This document shows, piece by piece, positions 15,755 to 25,642 of a DNA stretch of 64,000 bases. The stretch lies in contig OX638344.1 of the NCBI GenBank assembly GCA_951813555.1, positions 2,385,076 to 2,449,075 of the forward strand, given 5' to 3'. The stretch comes from an uncultured Acidimicrobiales bacterium (lineage in GTDB: Bacteria; Actinomycetota; Acidimicrobiia; Acidimicrobiales; Bin134). A program made the position numbers and the translations under genes. Position 1 is the stretch's first letter; every line of letters begins with the position of its first letter. The notes under the pieces were generated by a model that worked only from the letters and a program-made list of their open reading frames with translations, did not search any database and was not told the DNA's origin.

Positions 15755-17032
15755 ATGGTCGAATTTCGTCGGGCGCAGGTCGCGACTCTCATCGAGAGGC
15801 TGTCTGAGCAACCTCACGTATTGATAGCGATTTTCGGCCCCCGCCAAAGCGGCAAGACGACGGCGGTGCGCCAAGCGCTTGCTTCTATCGAGCAGGAATC
15901 CTGGTACGTGTCAATCGAACCGCAAATTGAAGCCGTGAAGCCTTCGCTGTCCGGAGAGAGCCTTCCGTCTTCGACAGGACAAACGGGGAGCGTGATCTCC
16001 GGGGTGCCTCAGGCTGATGAGCGGCAGATCATCGAGGCCTGGGAGCACTGCCGCCAACAGGCCGCGCGCTCGCCTGCCGGCTTCGTACTCGTCTTGGATG
16101 AGATTCAGCGAATCGACCGCTGGTCGAGTTTGGTCAAGAAACTCTGGGATGAAGACCGCTGGAATGGCTGCCCCCTTCACGTAGTGCTCCTCGGATCGGC
16201 CCCGATCTTGATGCAGGCCGGATTGACCGAAAGCCTGGTAGGGCGATTCGAGCCCATCCGGTTCACCCACTGGTCATACTCGGAGATGTCAGCGGCTTTC
16301 GACCTCAGCTTGGACGAGTACATCTACTTCGGCGGCTACCCCGGGGCCGCGGCCAAGATTGCCGACACCAACCGTTGGAGCGACTACGTAAGCAGCGCGT
16401 TCATTAGCCCCAATATTGAGCGCGACGTTCTTTCCATGGTCAGGGTGGACAAGCCGGAGTTGCTCAAGCGGCTGTTCGAACTCGGAGCGCGCTACTCGGG
16501 CCAGGAGGTGTCGTATACCAAGCTGATGGGCCACCTGCAAGAAGCAGGCAACACAACCACCCTCACGCGGTACCTCGACTTGCTATCTCGCGTCGGCATG
16601 CTCGCAGGACTACCCAAACATGCCAATCGCCTGACAACGGCCAAATCCCCGACGCCGAAGCTCAACGTGTTCAACACCGCACTGATGTCCGCGGTATGCG
16701 GCCTGAGCTTCGACGAAGCCCAGGCTGATCGCACCTACTGGGGTCGACTGGTGGAGAGCAGCGTCGGTGCCCATCTCCTGAACGCCGCCTCGACGAGGAC
16801 CGAGGTCAAATATTGGCGAGACCAGAATTTCGAGGTCGACTTCGTTTTGGAGCGCGGATCCAATCTCGTCGGCATCGAGGTCAAGAGCGGGCAAGCCCTT
16901 GCTGAAACCAGAGGGCTGACTGAGTTCCAACGCCGGTTCCAGCCCAAGAACACCATCGTCGTTGGAGATGCCGGTGTGCCCCTCCACGAGTTTCTGTCCC
17001 TGCCCCCCGACCACTGGTTCGACTCGATATGA
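15755..17032 (+). CDS. AAA-family ATPase with DUF4143 domain
   Basis: A 425-residue ATPase of the AAA_14/DUF4143 group. Walker A is GPRQSGKT at residues 28-35 and Walker B is FVLVLDE at 110-116. A winged-helix segment follows (SYTKLMGHLQEAGNTTTLTRYLDLL). The C-terminal DUF4143 domain carries a restriction-nuclease-like core, D362 in VDFVLE and E375-V-K377 in GIEVKSG. Such proteins are widespread with poorly known roles. Its stop overlaps the start of the large STAND gene (ATGA), so the two are translationally coupled. Codon use is less GC-biased than in neighbours, suggesting acquisition. It could energise or regulate the STAND protein, or be a passenger. Confidence 0.88.
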   Translation: MVEFRRAQVATLIERLSEQPHVLIAIFGPRQSGKTTAVRQALASIEQESWYVSIEPQIEAVKPSLSGESLPSSTGQTGSVISGVPQADERQIIEAWEHCRQQAARSPAGFVLVLDEIQRIDRWSSLVKKLWDEDRWNGCPLHVVLLGSAPILMQAGLTESLVGRFEPIRFTHWSYSEMSAAFDLSLDEYIYFGGYPGAAAKIADTNRWSDYVSSAFISPNIERDVLSMVRVDKPELLKRLFELGARYSGQEVSYTKLMGHLQEAGNTTTLTRYLDLLSRVGMLAGLPKHANRLTTAKSPTPKLNVFNTALMSAVCGLSFDEAQADRTYWGRLVESSVGAHLLNAASTRTEVKYWRDQNFEVDFVLERGSNLVGIEVKSGQALAETRGLTEFQRRFQPKNTIVVGDAGVPLHEFLSLPPDHWFDSI

Positions 17033-20000
17033 ACGCCCACGTCGCCCGCACTTGCACTGAAGTCAGCGCCAATTCCGACGACCCTCAACCGCTCAGCCAA
17101 TTCAGGGAGCAGCAGGCCTATGTACTGCTGGGTGACCCAGGCTCAGGCAAGACGACCGAATTCGAGAGAGAGCGCGAGGCGCTGGGCATTGCTGCCGAGT
17201 ATGTGAAAGCCCGAGATTTCACCACGTTCTCCGTGCCCTCCCACCCCGAGTGGCAGGGCAAGACCCTTTTTATCGATGGCCTTGATGAGATGCGTGCCGG
17301 TGCTATCGATTTCCGGACCCCGTTGGACGAGATCCGCGGTCGACTCGACCAGCTTGGGCGGCCCAGATTCCGCCTTTCGTGCCGGGAGGCTGATTGGCTA
17401 GGTACCAACGATTTCCAGAGCTTGGCAGCCATCTCCCCCGACTCGCAGATCACCGTGCTGCGACTAGATCCCCTGAGCATCGAAGCGGCAACTGAGCTCT
17501 TGCGGTCGCGTGGATTCAGCGACAGCAAGGCCGAGGAATTCATCGAAGAGACCCGAGAACGACGACTAGGAGCACTGGTCGGCAACCCGCTGACTCTGAT
17601 CCTGCTCGCAGATGCGGTTGACCAGGGTGATGAATGGCCGCAGATGCGGCGAGGCCTGTTTGAGATGGCGTGCCAGAAGATGGCTGCGGAACAGAACCAG
17701 GAGCACCTCGTTGGCGCTGGTCCCGTAGCGACAGACTCTGTTCTGGACGGGGCCGGATACCTGTCTGTCCTGTATCTCTTGGCCGACCTACCGGGCTTTT
17801 CGTCGACCCCTGTCGCCAATGCCTCCTCCAATGTCCGTCTCGACGAACTCGACGGTCTACCGGCCCTCCTATCTCCCGACTGCCTCGAGCGAGCGCTCAA
17901 GACGAGGATATTCACCGGAGTCAACGGACAGAGCCACAGCCCCCTTCACCGTCATATCGCGGAATTCCTGGCAGGCCGATACTTGGCCAGGCTGATCGAC
18001 GAGGGTCTACCAGCGTCAAGAGTGGTGGCGCTGATGACCAACCCCAGCAATGGCCGAGTGGTAACCACGCTCAGGGGCTTGTCTGCTTGGCTCGCTGCCC
18101 ACTCCCCTAACGCACGCCAACTGCTCATTGATGCCGATCCTGTGGGAGTCGGCCTCTATGGAGACATTGGGGATCTTTCCACTGACGAGAAAAGGCGCCT
18201 GCTGGAGTCGCTGGCGGCCTCCGCCTCACAAGGTCCACTGTTCGGTCACGAGGGGCGCGACGGGCGGGTCGATGGATATCGAGACAACACTGCGTGGGCC
18301 TTTAGGTCGCTGGCATCGGCAGACATGGCTGAGTCCATTGGCGAACTCATCAGTGGCTTGGAGTCTGGGTACCAGCAAGACCGCATCATGGATTTCATCC
18401 TGCGGGTGCTCTCCGAGGCAGAACCATCAGAATTGCAGTCCCTCACCGACCTGGAATCTGATCTGGTGGCCATTCTGAAGAGCTCGACATGGCCGGCGCA
18501 CGTCAGGGAATCCGCCCTGGAGGCATATCTCCACATCACACCCGAAGGAAATGCCAAGGCAGATGTCCTCCTTGGCCTTCTTGTAGACATCCACAATCGA
18601 CAGATATCAGACCCAGATGACGACTTTCGAGGTGACCTGCTGAGGCACCTCTACCCAAGGTGGCTGTCTCCCTCACAGGTGTGGCGTTACGTCTTCCCTG
18701 AGAATCGGCCCAACTACTTCGGCCACTTCGCCCGATTTTGGCATCGGGACCTCTTGGAACAGTCCTCCGATCAACACATCGCCGAATTGCTCGATTCCCT
18801 TTGCGAAAACCGATCTAGCCGTTTGGCCGAATTGGAGCAATCCCATTTTGAAGACTTACCCCTCCAACTGCTGGTTAGAGGATTGGAAACGCGGGGGGAT
18901 GATATTGAAACCTCTCGTCTCTACGAATGGCTTGATGCCCCAAGGCGCTCTTATGGGTCACTGGGCTTAGGCGAGGAGCCAGCCCAGCGGATTCGGGCGT
19001 GGTTGGAAGCTCGCCCCCAGGTCCAGAAGTCGGTCTTTTTGACCTGGATCAGGCGACATGAGTCAAACGAGCGCTTCGAAATCTACGAATACTGGAACTG
19101 CAATGCCCTGCATCAGAGCAAGCCTCCTGCCGATTTTGGGGTGTGGTGCTTGGAGAAGGCGGTGGAGCTCGTTGATGCTGAACCGTTTGCGGCCCAAGAA
19201 CTTCTCAGGCAGTCATACCGTTCGTTGGATGATCCATTGATCGGGGAGGGCCTGACACTTGAATTCTTGGATGGCCAAACCAAAGAATCCGACATCTTGG
19301 CAGCCCGACTCGACCAGCTTTGCAATCCGCCACCACCAAGCGACGAGGCCAGCGAAAGGAAGCGCGAACTAGATGATCGTTTGGCCGAGCTCGACGCTGA
19401 GAGACGCCAACAGGTGGCAGATTGGCAAGCTCTATTGCGCTCCATCGAAGTCGAATTGCGCGAGAACCGGGCTGCACCGCACATCCTGAACAATTTGGCC
19501 AAGGTCTATTTCGCCTTGTTCATCAATGTTGAAGAACGGGCGTTGTCTCAGGAACGCCTAAGCGAGTTTGTCGGCGGTGATGCCTCACTGGTCGATGCTG
19601 TCCTTGAGGCACTTCGGGGGGCGGCGTTCAGAGAAGACTTGCCCGACGTCGACAGGACAATCGCGCTTCACTCCGAGTCCCGGCACGACTATCTGGCCTT
19701 TCCCGTTCTTGCCAGCATGGACTTGCTTCAATCCGACGACCCAACCCGCCTAGAAGCCCTCAGCGACCTCCAGAGGCGCAAGGCCCTCGCCATCCGCTAC
19801 TGCGAAGCTGACACGCGCAGACAGGAAGCTACTAGCCCGTGCCACGACGTCTGGCTGCACCAGAATCCCGATCTGGTTCTCGATGTTCTCTACCAATGCG
19901 CCGTCGCAGCGCTGAAAGATGGAGAGGTCTACCTGTCCGGCCTTGTTGACCTCGACAGAGTTACCGGACTCGAGGACCAAGTCCACGGCATCAGGATCAG

Positions 20001-21183
20001 GTTGCTGAGAGCGCTTTCGGTTCGAGCCCCCAGCAAACAGCTTCCGTTGCTCGACCGGTTGCTGGGCCGAGCACTGCTTCACCCCGACAACGCCGCGCTG
20101 TCCGCACTGGTCGACAAGAAGCTCGTTGCCAAGAGCACAACCGAGGCACAGCGGGTCCGGTGGCTGATGGTGGGGGCATTGCTTTTTCCTGAGGAGCACC
20201 GACAGCCGCTTCGAGATTTCGTTAGTCACAACAACGACCGAACCAGACACCTGGCTGAGTTCCTGCGGGGCAGCTCTGGTCGCGACCGATATGGCCCCTC
20301 GGTCATGGGCCAGTGCTCTTCACCATTTTTGCTGCAAGACGTCATCGAAATGCTGGGCCGGCTATATCCCCCCCTCATGGTGGACGGGTTCAGAACCCTG
20401 GAAATGGACGCATCCGACCGCATTGCCAGTTTGATTTCGCTCCTTGGTTCCTTGTCTGGCGACGAAGCAACTCAAGCATTGAGCAACCTGGTGGAAGACC
20501 CGCAGCTAGCGGCGTGGCACAATCTTCTTCGGCGAACAATGGAGAGCCAAAGAACTCTCCTAGGAGATGCCTCCTACCTTCACCCCAGCAGGGAGCAAGT
20601 ACAGCGCACACTCGATAACGGCGCGCCGGCCAACGCGGCGGACTTGGCGGCGCTAGTGACGGAGCGTATGACTGAACTCTGCCTTCGCCTGCGGGGCGAC
20701 AACAGCAATCTGTGGCGGCCTTTCTGGAACGAAGACTCGTATGGCCGCCCGGAGAGTTCGAAGTCTGAAGGGTCCTGCCGGGACGCTTTCCTCGACATTT
20801 TGCGGAGAGAACTACCTGATGGAGTCACCGTGGAGCCAGAGCGAAGCTACTCAGCCGGTACCAGGGCTGACATCACCGTTAGCTACGGCGGAATCAACAT
20901 TCCCATTGAACTCAAGAAGGCCACCAACGACAGTCTGTGGAGCGGACTACGCGATCAACTCATCGACCAATACGCCAAAGACCCGGCGACTGACGGGTAC
21001 GGCATCTACATGCCACTCTGGTTCGGCCTGGAGGGCCACAAGATTCCTCCCCCACCTCCGTCAATTGGCCGTCGTCCTGCTACCCCCGAAGAACTGCAAC
21101 AACGGCTCGAGCAAGACCTCACCGTCGATCAAGCCCGCAAGGTCTCCGTTCTTGTCCTCGATGTCACCAAGCCCGGCGATTAA
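17029..21183 (+). CDS. STAND-type NTPase with C-terminal PD-(D/E)xK nuclease-like domain (candidate defence effector)
   Basis: A 1384-residue protein. The N-terminal NTPase has Walker A GDPGSGKT (35-42), Walker B TLFIDGLDE (79-87), an SCR sensor-like segment near residue 117 and the STAND-typical GNPLTLILL near residue 184. A central region of about 900 residues is helical and without clear repeats, as expected of a ligand-sensing superhelix. The C-terminus reads RADITVSYGGINIPIELKK, giving D1281 and E1294-L-K1296, then RDQLIDQY, the layout of a PD-(D/E)xK nuclease. Antiviral STAND (Avs) proteins join a sensor, an NTPase and a nuclease, usually with the nuclease at the N-terminus; here it is at the C-terminus. 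It is coupled to the DUF4143 ATPase by an ATGA overlap. A defence role is inferred. Confidence 0.75.
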   Translation: MNAHVARTCTEVSANSDDPQPLSQFREQQAYVLLGDPGSGKTTEFEREREALGIAAEYVKARDFTTFSVPSHPEWQGKTLFIDGLDEMRAGAIDFRTPLDEIRGRLDQLGRPRFRLSCREADWLGTNDFQSLAAISPDSQITVLRLDPLSIEAATELLRSRGFSDSKAEEFIEETRERRLGALVGNPLTLILLADAVDQGDEWPQMRRGLFEMACQKMAAEQNQEHLVGAGPVATDSVLDGAGYLSVLYLLADLPGFSSTPVANASSNVRLDELDGLPALLSPDCLERALKTRIFTGVNGQSHSPLHRHIAEFLAGRYLARLIDEGLPASRVVALMTNPSNGRVVTTLRGLSAWLAAHSPNARQLLIDADPVGVGLYGDIGDLSTDEKRRLLESLAASASQGPLFGHEGRDGRVDGYRDNTAWAFRSLASADMAESIGELISGLESGYQQDRIMDFILRVLSEAEPSELQSLTDLESDLVAILKSSTWPAHVRESALEAYLHITPEGNAKADVLLGLLVDIHNRQISDPDDDFRGDLLRHLYPRWLSPSQVWRYVFPENRPNYFGHFARFWHRDLLEQSSDQHIAELLDSLCENRSSRLAELEQSHFEDLPLQLLVRGLETRGDDIETSRLYEWLDAPRRSYGSLGLGEEPAQRIRAWLEARPQVQKSVFLTWIRRHESNERFEIYEYWNCNALHQSKPPADFGVWCLEKAVELVDAEPFAAQELLRQSYRSLDDPLIGEGLTLEFLDGQTKESDILAARLDQLCNPPPPSDEASERKRELDDRLAELDAERRQQVADWQALLRSIEVELRENRAAPHILNNLAKVYFALFINVEERALSQERLSEFVGGDASLVDAVLEALRGAAFREDLPDVDRTIALHSESRHDYLAFPVLASMDLLQSDDPTRLEALSDLQRRKALAIRYCEADTRRQEATSPCHDVWLHQNPDLVLDVLYQCAVAALKDGEVYLSGLVDLDRVTGLEDQVHGIRIRLLRALSVRAPSKQLPLLDRLLGRALLHPDNAALSALVDKKLVAKSTTEAQRVRWLMVGALLFPEEHRQPLRDFVSHNNDRTRHLAEFLRGSSGRDRYGPSVMGQCSSPFLLQDVIEMLGRLYPPLMVDGFRTLEMDASDRIASLISLLGSLSGDEATQALSNLVEDPQLAAWHNLLRRTMESQRTLLGDASYLHPSREQVQRTLDNGAPANAADLAALVTERMTELCLRLRGDNSNLWRPFWNEDSYGRPESSKSEGSCRDAFLDILRRELPDGVTVEPERSYSAGTRADITVSYGGINIPIELKKATNDSLWSGLRDQLIDQYAKDPATDGYGIYMPLWFGLEGHKIPPPPPSIGRRPATPEELQQRLEQDLTVDQARKVSVLVLDVTKPGD

Positions 21184-21191
21184 TCGGACAT

Positions 21192-21410
21192 TTAGAACAG
21201 CAGCGCGATGCCTTGGATGGCGCGCCAGCCCAAGTAAACAGCGGCGGCGGTTATGGCTAGCCAGAAGTGCCAGGGGACTTTTTGGCTGGTGTCGGTGTTT
21301 TGGGGGGGCGGGGTTTCCACTGTTCGCCCGCAGGTGGGGCAGGCGCCGGCGGGGGTTATTGAGCGGGGGTTCCAGAAGCGGTCGCAGGGCTCGCACCAGG
21401 GCACGGCCAT
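21192..21410 (-). CDS. small zinc-ribbon membrane protein
   Basis: A 72-residue protein starting MAVPWCEPCDRFWNP. Two CxxC pairs (CEPC near residue 6, CPTCG near residue 23) suggest a zinc ribbon, followed by a Pro-rich linker and one C-terminal transmembrane helix (WHFWLAITAAAVYLGW). The ATG at 21410 is preferred to an upstream start at 21461 because the zinc-binding pair then begins the protein. It converges on the STAND gene 8 bases away. The function is not recognised. Confidence 0.7.
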   Translation of the reverse strand: MAVPWCEPCDRFWNPRSITPAGACPTCGRTVETPPPQNTDTSQKVPWHFWLAITAAAVYLGWRAIQGIALLF

Positions 21411-21682
21411 AGCTTGCCACCGCGAGACGGCGAGACCCCGCAGCGGGACTGCCGAGGCCATCTCCGTTGGCCAGGGATCCCCAGGTGTTCGGGAAAGATG
21501 AGGGTTTTGCCGCTGGCGGTGGTAGCCTGGCGTTACTTGGCCGAAGATTTCTGCCGAGCGGGCTGCCTCCGAGCTTCAACCTCTGATGCCGGGCAAGCTG
21601 CCCGAAGATGTATTGCGCCACGCTGACGAAAACAGGCGCCGACCATCCCCTGAGCGCCCGCCCCACGCGGGCAAGGAGCCCC

Positions 21683-23071
21683 ATGCCCCCCACTTTCGCC
21701 CAGCTGGGCGTGCCCGAATCCATCTGCCGCGCGCTCGAGCGCAGCGGCATCGAAAAGCCGTTCGAAATCCAATCCGCCGTCATCGCCGACGCCATGGAAG
21801 GCCGCGACATCTGCGGTCGAGCCCCCACCGGGTCGGGCAAGACGCTGGCCTTCGGCATCCCGCTGATCGCCAACGTCGGCCAAGCCCGGCCCCGGCGGCC
21901 GCGGGCGCTGATTTTGTCGCCCACCCGCGAGCTCGCCGAGCAGATCGCATCAGAGCTGCGCTCGATCTCCGGACCGGTCACCGTGGCCGCCGTCTACGGC
22001 GGCGTCGGCTACACCAACCAGCGAAAGCAGCTTCAGCGGGGGGTCGACATCTTGGTGGCCTGCCCCGGCCGGCTCGAAGACCTGATCGACCAGCGGGCGG
22101 TGAGCCTGCACGAAGCCGACCAGGTGGTCATCGACGAGGCCGACCGCATGGCCGACATGGGCTTCCTCCCTGCCGTCAGGCGCATCCTCGACCAAACCGC
22201 CGACCAGCGCCAGACCGTCATGTTCTCGGCCACCCTCGACAGTGACGTGGCCAAGATCACCCGCGACTACCAGCATCGCCCCATCACCCATGAGGTAGGC
22301 GACGCCACCCCCGACATAAGGTCGGCCGATCACCGGTTCTGGACGGTCGAAAAGACCGAGCGAGTCGGCGTCTGCGCCGATGTGATTTCGGCCACCGGCC
22401 CGACCATCGTGTTCTGCCGCACCCGGCACGGGTCAGATCGGCTGGCCCGCCAGCTCACCCAGCGCGGCGTCAATGCCGCCGCCATCCACGGCGGCCACGC
22501 CCAGAACCGCCGCACCCGAACGCTCAAAGAGTTCATCAACGGCCAGGTCGAGGCTCTGATCGCCACCGACGTAGCCGCTCGGGGGATCCACGTGGACTCG
22601 GTGGCCTGCGTCATACACTTCGACCCGCCCGAAGATCACAAGGCATACCTGCACCGCTCGGGCCGCACCGCCCGAGCCGGCGAAACCGGCCTGGTGGTGT
22701 CGCTGATCCAAAACGGCCAACACGCCGACGCCAAGAAGATCCAAAAGCAGCTCGACTTGAATGAGCCCATCACCAGCCCCAGGCCCCTAGAACACAGCGC
22801 AGCGCCCGCCCGCCGCCCCAAGCCAGCTCATCATCACGAAGCCGACCGCGCCGACAGGAAGCCGAACAGCAACCACCAGAACCGGCGCAGCCGTCCCGAC
22901 CGGGACAACAACCGCGACGGTCGCCGATCAAACAGCAACTCCCAAGGGCAACGCAACCGATCCGACCGACAAGGCAACGGCCGCGGCGGAAACAAGTCGA
23001 AGGGCCGGCCGCATGGTCGCCCGCACCAGCAGACCAGGCGAAAGCCCCGAAGCGGCGCTTCCTCCCGGTAG
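21683..23071 (+). CDS. DEAD-box RNA helicase
   Basis: A 462-residue ATP-dependent RNA helicase. All core motifs are present in order: Q-motif region FAQLGV...PFEIQSAVI, motif I APTGSGKT, Ia PTRELAEQ, GG, Ib CPGRLEDL, motif II VIDEADRM (DEAD), III SAT, IV IVFCRT, V ATDVAARGIHV and VI HRSGRTARAG. The last 80 or so residues are Arg/Asn/Gly-rich and basic, as in RhlE/DeaD-type tails that bind RNA. The ATG at 21683 follows AAGGAG with good spacing; an in-frame upstream start at 21608 is less likely. Confidence 0.95.
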   Translation: MPPTFAQLGVPESICRALERSGIEKPFEIQSAVIADAMEGRDICGRAPTGSGKTLAFGIPLIANVGQARPRRPRALILSPTRELAEQIASELRSISGPVTVAAVYGGVGYTNQRKQLQRGVDILVACPGRLEDLIDQRAVSLHEADQVVIDEADRMADMGFLPAVRRILDQTADQRQTVMFSATLDSDVAKITRDYQHRPITHEVGDATPDIRSADHRFWTVEKTERVGVCADVISATGPTIVFCRTRHGSDRLARQLTQRGVNAAAIHGGHAQNRRTRTLKEFINGQVEALIATDVAARGIHVDSVACVIHFDPPEDHKAYLHRSGRTARAGETGLVVSLIQNGQHADAKKIQKQLDLNEPITSPRPLEHSAAPARRPKPAHHHEADRADRKPNSNHQNRRSRPDRDNNRDGRRSNSNSQGQRNRSDRQGNGRGGNKSKGRPHGRPHQQTRRKPRSGASSR

Positions 23072-23110
23072 CGGCCCGCCTGCCCGCTGGCCGGGGCGGG
23101 CAGAATCAGA

Positions 23111-24220
23111 TCAGGCCCGGCGGACGGCGAGGATGGCCACGTCGTCGCCGATGGTGCCGTCGGCGAAGTCGCGGGCGGCCTCCAGCAGCGACTTGCATAG
23201 CACGTCGGGCGACACGGTGGGATCGCGCCGCAGGTGCATGGCGATGCGGTCCTCGCCGAACTGGGCGTCGCCGTAGCGCACCTCGGCCAGGCCGTCGGTG
23301 TACATGAGCACCATGTCGCCGGTGTCGAGGGGGATCTCCTTGCTGAAATAGGAGCTGTTGGGGTCGAGCATCAACAAAGCGCCGGTGGCCCGCAGCGGCT
23401 GCACTTCCCGCTCGTGCCACAGCCAGGCCGCCGGATGGCCCGCCGATGCGTAGCGCATGGTCTGAGCCTCGGTGTCGAATACCACGATCACCACCGAGAT
23501 GAACTCCTCGGCCCGCTCGATGGACGACATCTGGGCGTTCAGCTCCTCTAGGGCCTGGGCCGGGTCGCGGAACTGGCGCAAGAACACTCGGAGCAGGTAT
23601 TTGGCCTGGAAGGCGGTGATCGACGACTCGATGCCCCGGCCGGCCACATCGCCGATCACCGCGGCCACCCGAGTGGGGCCCACCCGGAACACGTCGAAGA
23701 AGTCGCCGGCCATCACCCCTTCGCCCGCCTGGTACACCCGGCCCATCTCGTAGCCGGCGAAGTCGGGCAGGCTGTCGGGGGCCAGCCGGTCGGCCCAGGC
23801 CAGCGGGGCGAGGTCGCCCTGGCTCAGCGTCTCCTCGGCTCGGCGCTCCATCTCGAATCGCTCCTGGGTGAGCCGGGCCTCGGCCACCGAGCGGCGCCCC
23901 CACCACAGCGGGAACAGGGCCGGCACCACCACCAGCACCAAGATGGCGGTCACCGCCCGGGACTCCACCGCCGCCATCACCGCGGCCACCACCGTCAACG
24001 CGGCGTACAAGAGGGCGGCGTGGGCGTCGCGGCGGAAGCTGGACTGGGCCAGCGTGTAGGCCGCCTCGTAGGCGTCCTCGCCCTCTTCGTCGTACCCCAC
24101 GCCGGCATGGGTGTGCTCCACGCGCAGAAGGAACCGATAGCGGTGCCGGGCCGACCGCGCGAACACGCCTGAGGCCACCGCGCACACCCCCGCGACGATC
24201 ACGAGGAGGAGGTTCTCCAT
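23111..24220 (-). CDS. membrane SpoIIE-type PP2C serine phosphatase
   Basis: A 369-residue protein. An N-terminal helix (LLLVIVAGVCAVASGVF) and a hairpin of two more hydrophobic stretches (residues about 65-110) anchor it in the membrane. The cytosolic SpoIIE/PP2C domain has GDFFDVFRVGPTRVAAVIGDVAGRGIES with metal-binding aspartates, YASAGHPAAWLW, MVLMYTDGLAEVR and GTIGDDVAILAVRR. Such phosphatases usually control anti-sigma-factor antagonists. No sensor domain (GAF/PAS) is present, so input may come through the membrane part. No partner anti-sigma gene lies in the window. Confidence 0.92.
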   Translation of the reverse strand: MENLLLVIVAGVCAVASGVFARSARHRYRFLLRVEHTHAGVGYDEEGEDAYEAAYTLAQSSFRRDAHAALLYAALTVVAAVMAAVESRAVTAILVLVVVPALFPLWWGRRSVAEARLTQERFEMERRAEETLSQGDLAPLAWADRLAPDSLPDFAGYEMGRVYQAGEGVMAGDFFDVFRVGPTRVAAVIGDVAGRGIESSITAFQAKYLLRVFLRQFRDPAQALEELNAQMSSIERAEEFISVVIVVFDTEAQTMRYASAGHPAAWLWHEREVQPLRATGALLMLDPNSSYFSKEIPLDTGDMVLMYTDGLAEVRYGDAQFGEDRIAMHLRRDPTVSPDVLCKSLLEAARDFADGTIGDDVAILAVRRA

Positions 24221-24271
24221 TTCCGAAGGCTACCCCGCCATTTCGGGGAGTTCTCGCCGCATTTGCGCCGA

Positions 24272-25642
24272 CTACTCCCCCGACCGGCGCCGAACCCGGA
24301 GCTTGACCGGAACCGACCCCAGGTCGAAAGACTCCCGGAGGCGGCGCTCCAGGTAGCGCAGATAGGTGCGGGGCAGGGTCCGGTTGGCGAACAGCGTGAA
24401 CGTGGGAGGGTCGGTCGCCCCCTGGGTGGCGTATAGCACCCGCACGCCGTCGGGGGCGGGATGGGCGGCCTGCGCGTCGCGCAGCACCCGGTTCACCGCC
24501 TGGGTGGGGACGCGCCGCCGGTACTCGGCGATCACCCCCCGCAGCTCCGGCAGCAGCCGGTTCACCCCCTTGCCCGATAGGGCGCTCACCCGCAGCACCG
24601 CCGCCTCGCCCAGAAAGTGCAGCCGCCGGTCGATGTCGAGGGCGATCGCCTCGCGGGCCTCGGTGTCGAGCAGGTCCCACTTGTTGAGCAGCACCACGAT
24701 CGGGCAGCCGGCGGCGTCCACCCGCTCGGCCAGGCGCTGGTCTTGATGGGTCACCCCCACGGTGGCGTCCACCACCAATAAGGCGATGTCGGAGCGGTCG
24801 ACCGCGGCCAGCGCCCGCAGCAGCGAGTAGTACTCCGCGGCCTGGTCGATGCGGGCCCGGCGCCGCATGCCCGCGGTGTCCACGAACCGGATCGGCCCCA
24901 GCTCGGTTTCCACCACGGTGTCGATGGCGTCGCGGGTGGTTCCCGGCTGGTCGTGGACCACCGACCGGTCGTCGCCGATGAGGCGGTTGAACAGGGTGGA
25001 CTTGCCCGCGTTGGGCCGCCCCACGATGGCAACCGACACCATCTTCGACTGGGGGCCGGCCCCCGCCACCGACACCATGGCGGCATCAGGTTGCGGCTCA
25101 TCGCCAGCCGGGGGCTCCTCGGCCGGCTTCTCGGGGAAGGCGGCCGTCACCGCGTCCAGCAGATCCCCCACTCCCCGGCCGTGGAGCGCGCTCACCGGGA
25201 ACGGGTCGCCCAAGCCCAGCTTCACGAACTCCCAGATGAGGTTCTCGTGGGCCTCGTCGTCCACTTTGTTGACCGCCACCAAGACCGGGCCCGGCCGCCC
25301 CCGGAGGCGCCCTGCCACCCCCTCGTCGTCGGCGGTGACCCCGGCATGGGAGTCCACCACAATCACCACCACATCGGCGTCTTCCATCGACTTCTCACTC
25401 TGGGCCGACACCTTGGCGTCGATCGAGGCGTTGTCGCCCGCGCCCTGGGGCAGCCATCCGCCGGTGTCCACCACGGTGAACTCCCGCCCCTGCCAGTGGG
25501 CCGGCATCTCCTTGCGGTCGCGGGTGATGCCGGGCTGCTCGGCCACGATGGCCTCCCGGCGGCCCAGGATGCGGTTCATCAGCGTGGATTTGCCCACGTT
25601 GGGCCGCCCCACAATGGCCACCGTGGGCAGCGGGCTAGCCAT
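24272..25642 (-). CDS. der: ribosome-assembly GTPase Der (EngA)
   Basis: A 456-residue double GTPase needed for 50S subunit assembly. Two G domains are complete: GRPNVGKSTLMN with DTGGW and NKVD in the first, and GRPNAGKSTLFN with DTAGMRRRARI and NKWD in the second. A C-terminal KH-like domain includes FANRTLPRTYLRYLERRLRESF. An acidic Pro-rich linker of about 35 residues separates the G domains. Its start overlaps the end of the DUF512 gene by 8 bases, so the two form an operon. Confidence 0.96.
   Translation of the reverse strand: MASPLPTVAIVGRPNVGKSTLMNRILGRREAIVAEQPGITRDRKEMPAHWQGREFTVVDTGGWLPQGAGDNASIDAKVSAQSEKSMEDADVVVIVVDSHAGVTADDEGVAGRLRGRPGPVLVAVNKVDDEAHENLIWEFVKLGLGDPFPVSALHGRGVGDLLDAVTAAFPEKPAEEPPAGDEPQPDAAMVSVAGAGPQSKMVSVAIVGRPNAGKSTLFNRLIGDDRSVVHDQPGTTRDAIDTVVETELGPIRFVDTAGMRRRARIDQAAEYYSLLRALAAVDRSDIALLVVDATVGVTHQDQRLAERVDAAGCPIVVLLNKWDLLDTEAREAIALDIDRRLHFLGEAAVLRVSALSGKGVNRLLPELRGVIAEYRRRVPTQAVNRVLRDAQAAHPAPDGVRVLYATQGATDPPTFTLFANRTLPRTYLRYLERRLRESFDLGSVPVKLRVRRRSGE

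Noticed and set aside
15097..21683. Attachment-site duplication of the tRNA-Pro 3' end around the ATPase/STAND operon
   Set aside because: No copy of the tRNA 3' end was found downstream of 21183, and no integrase gene is present.
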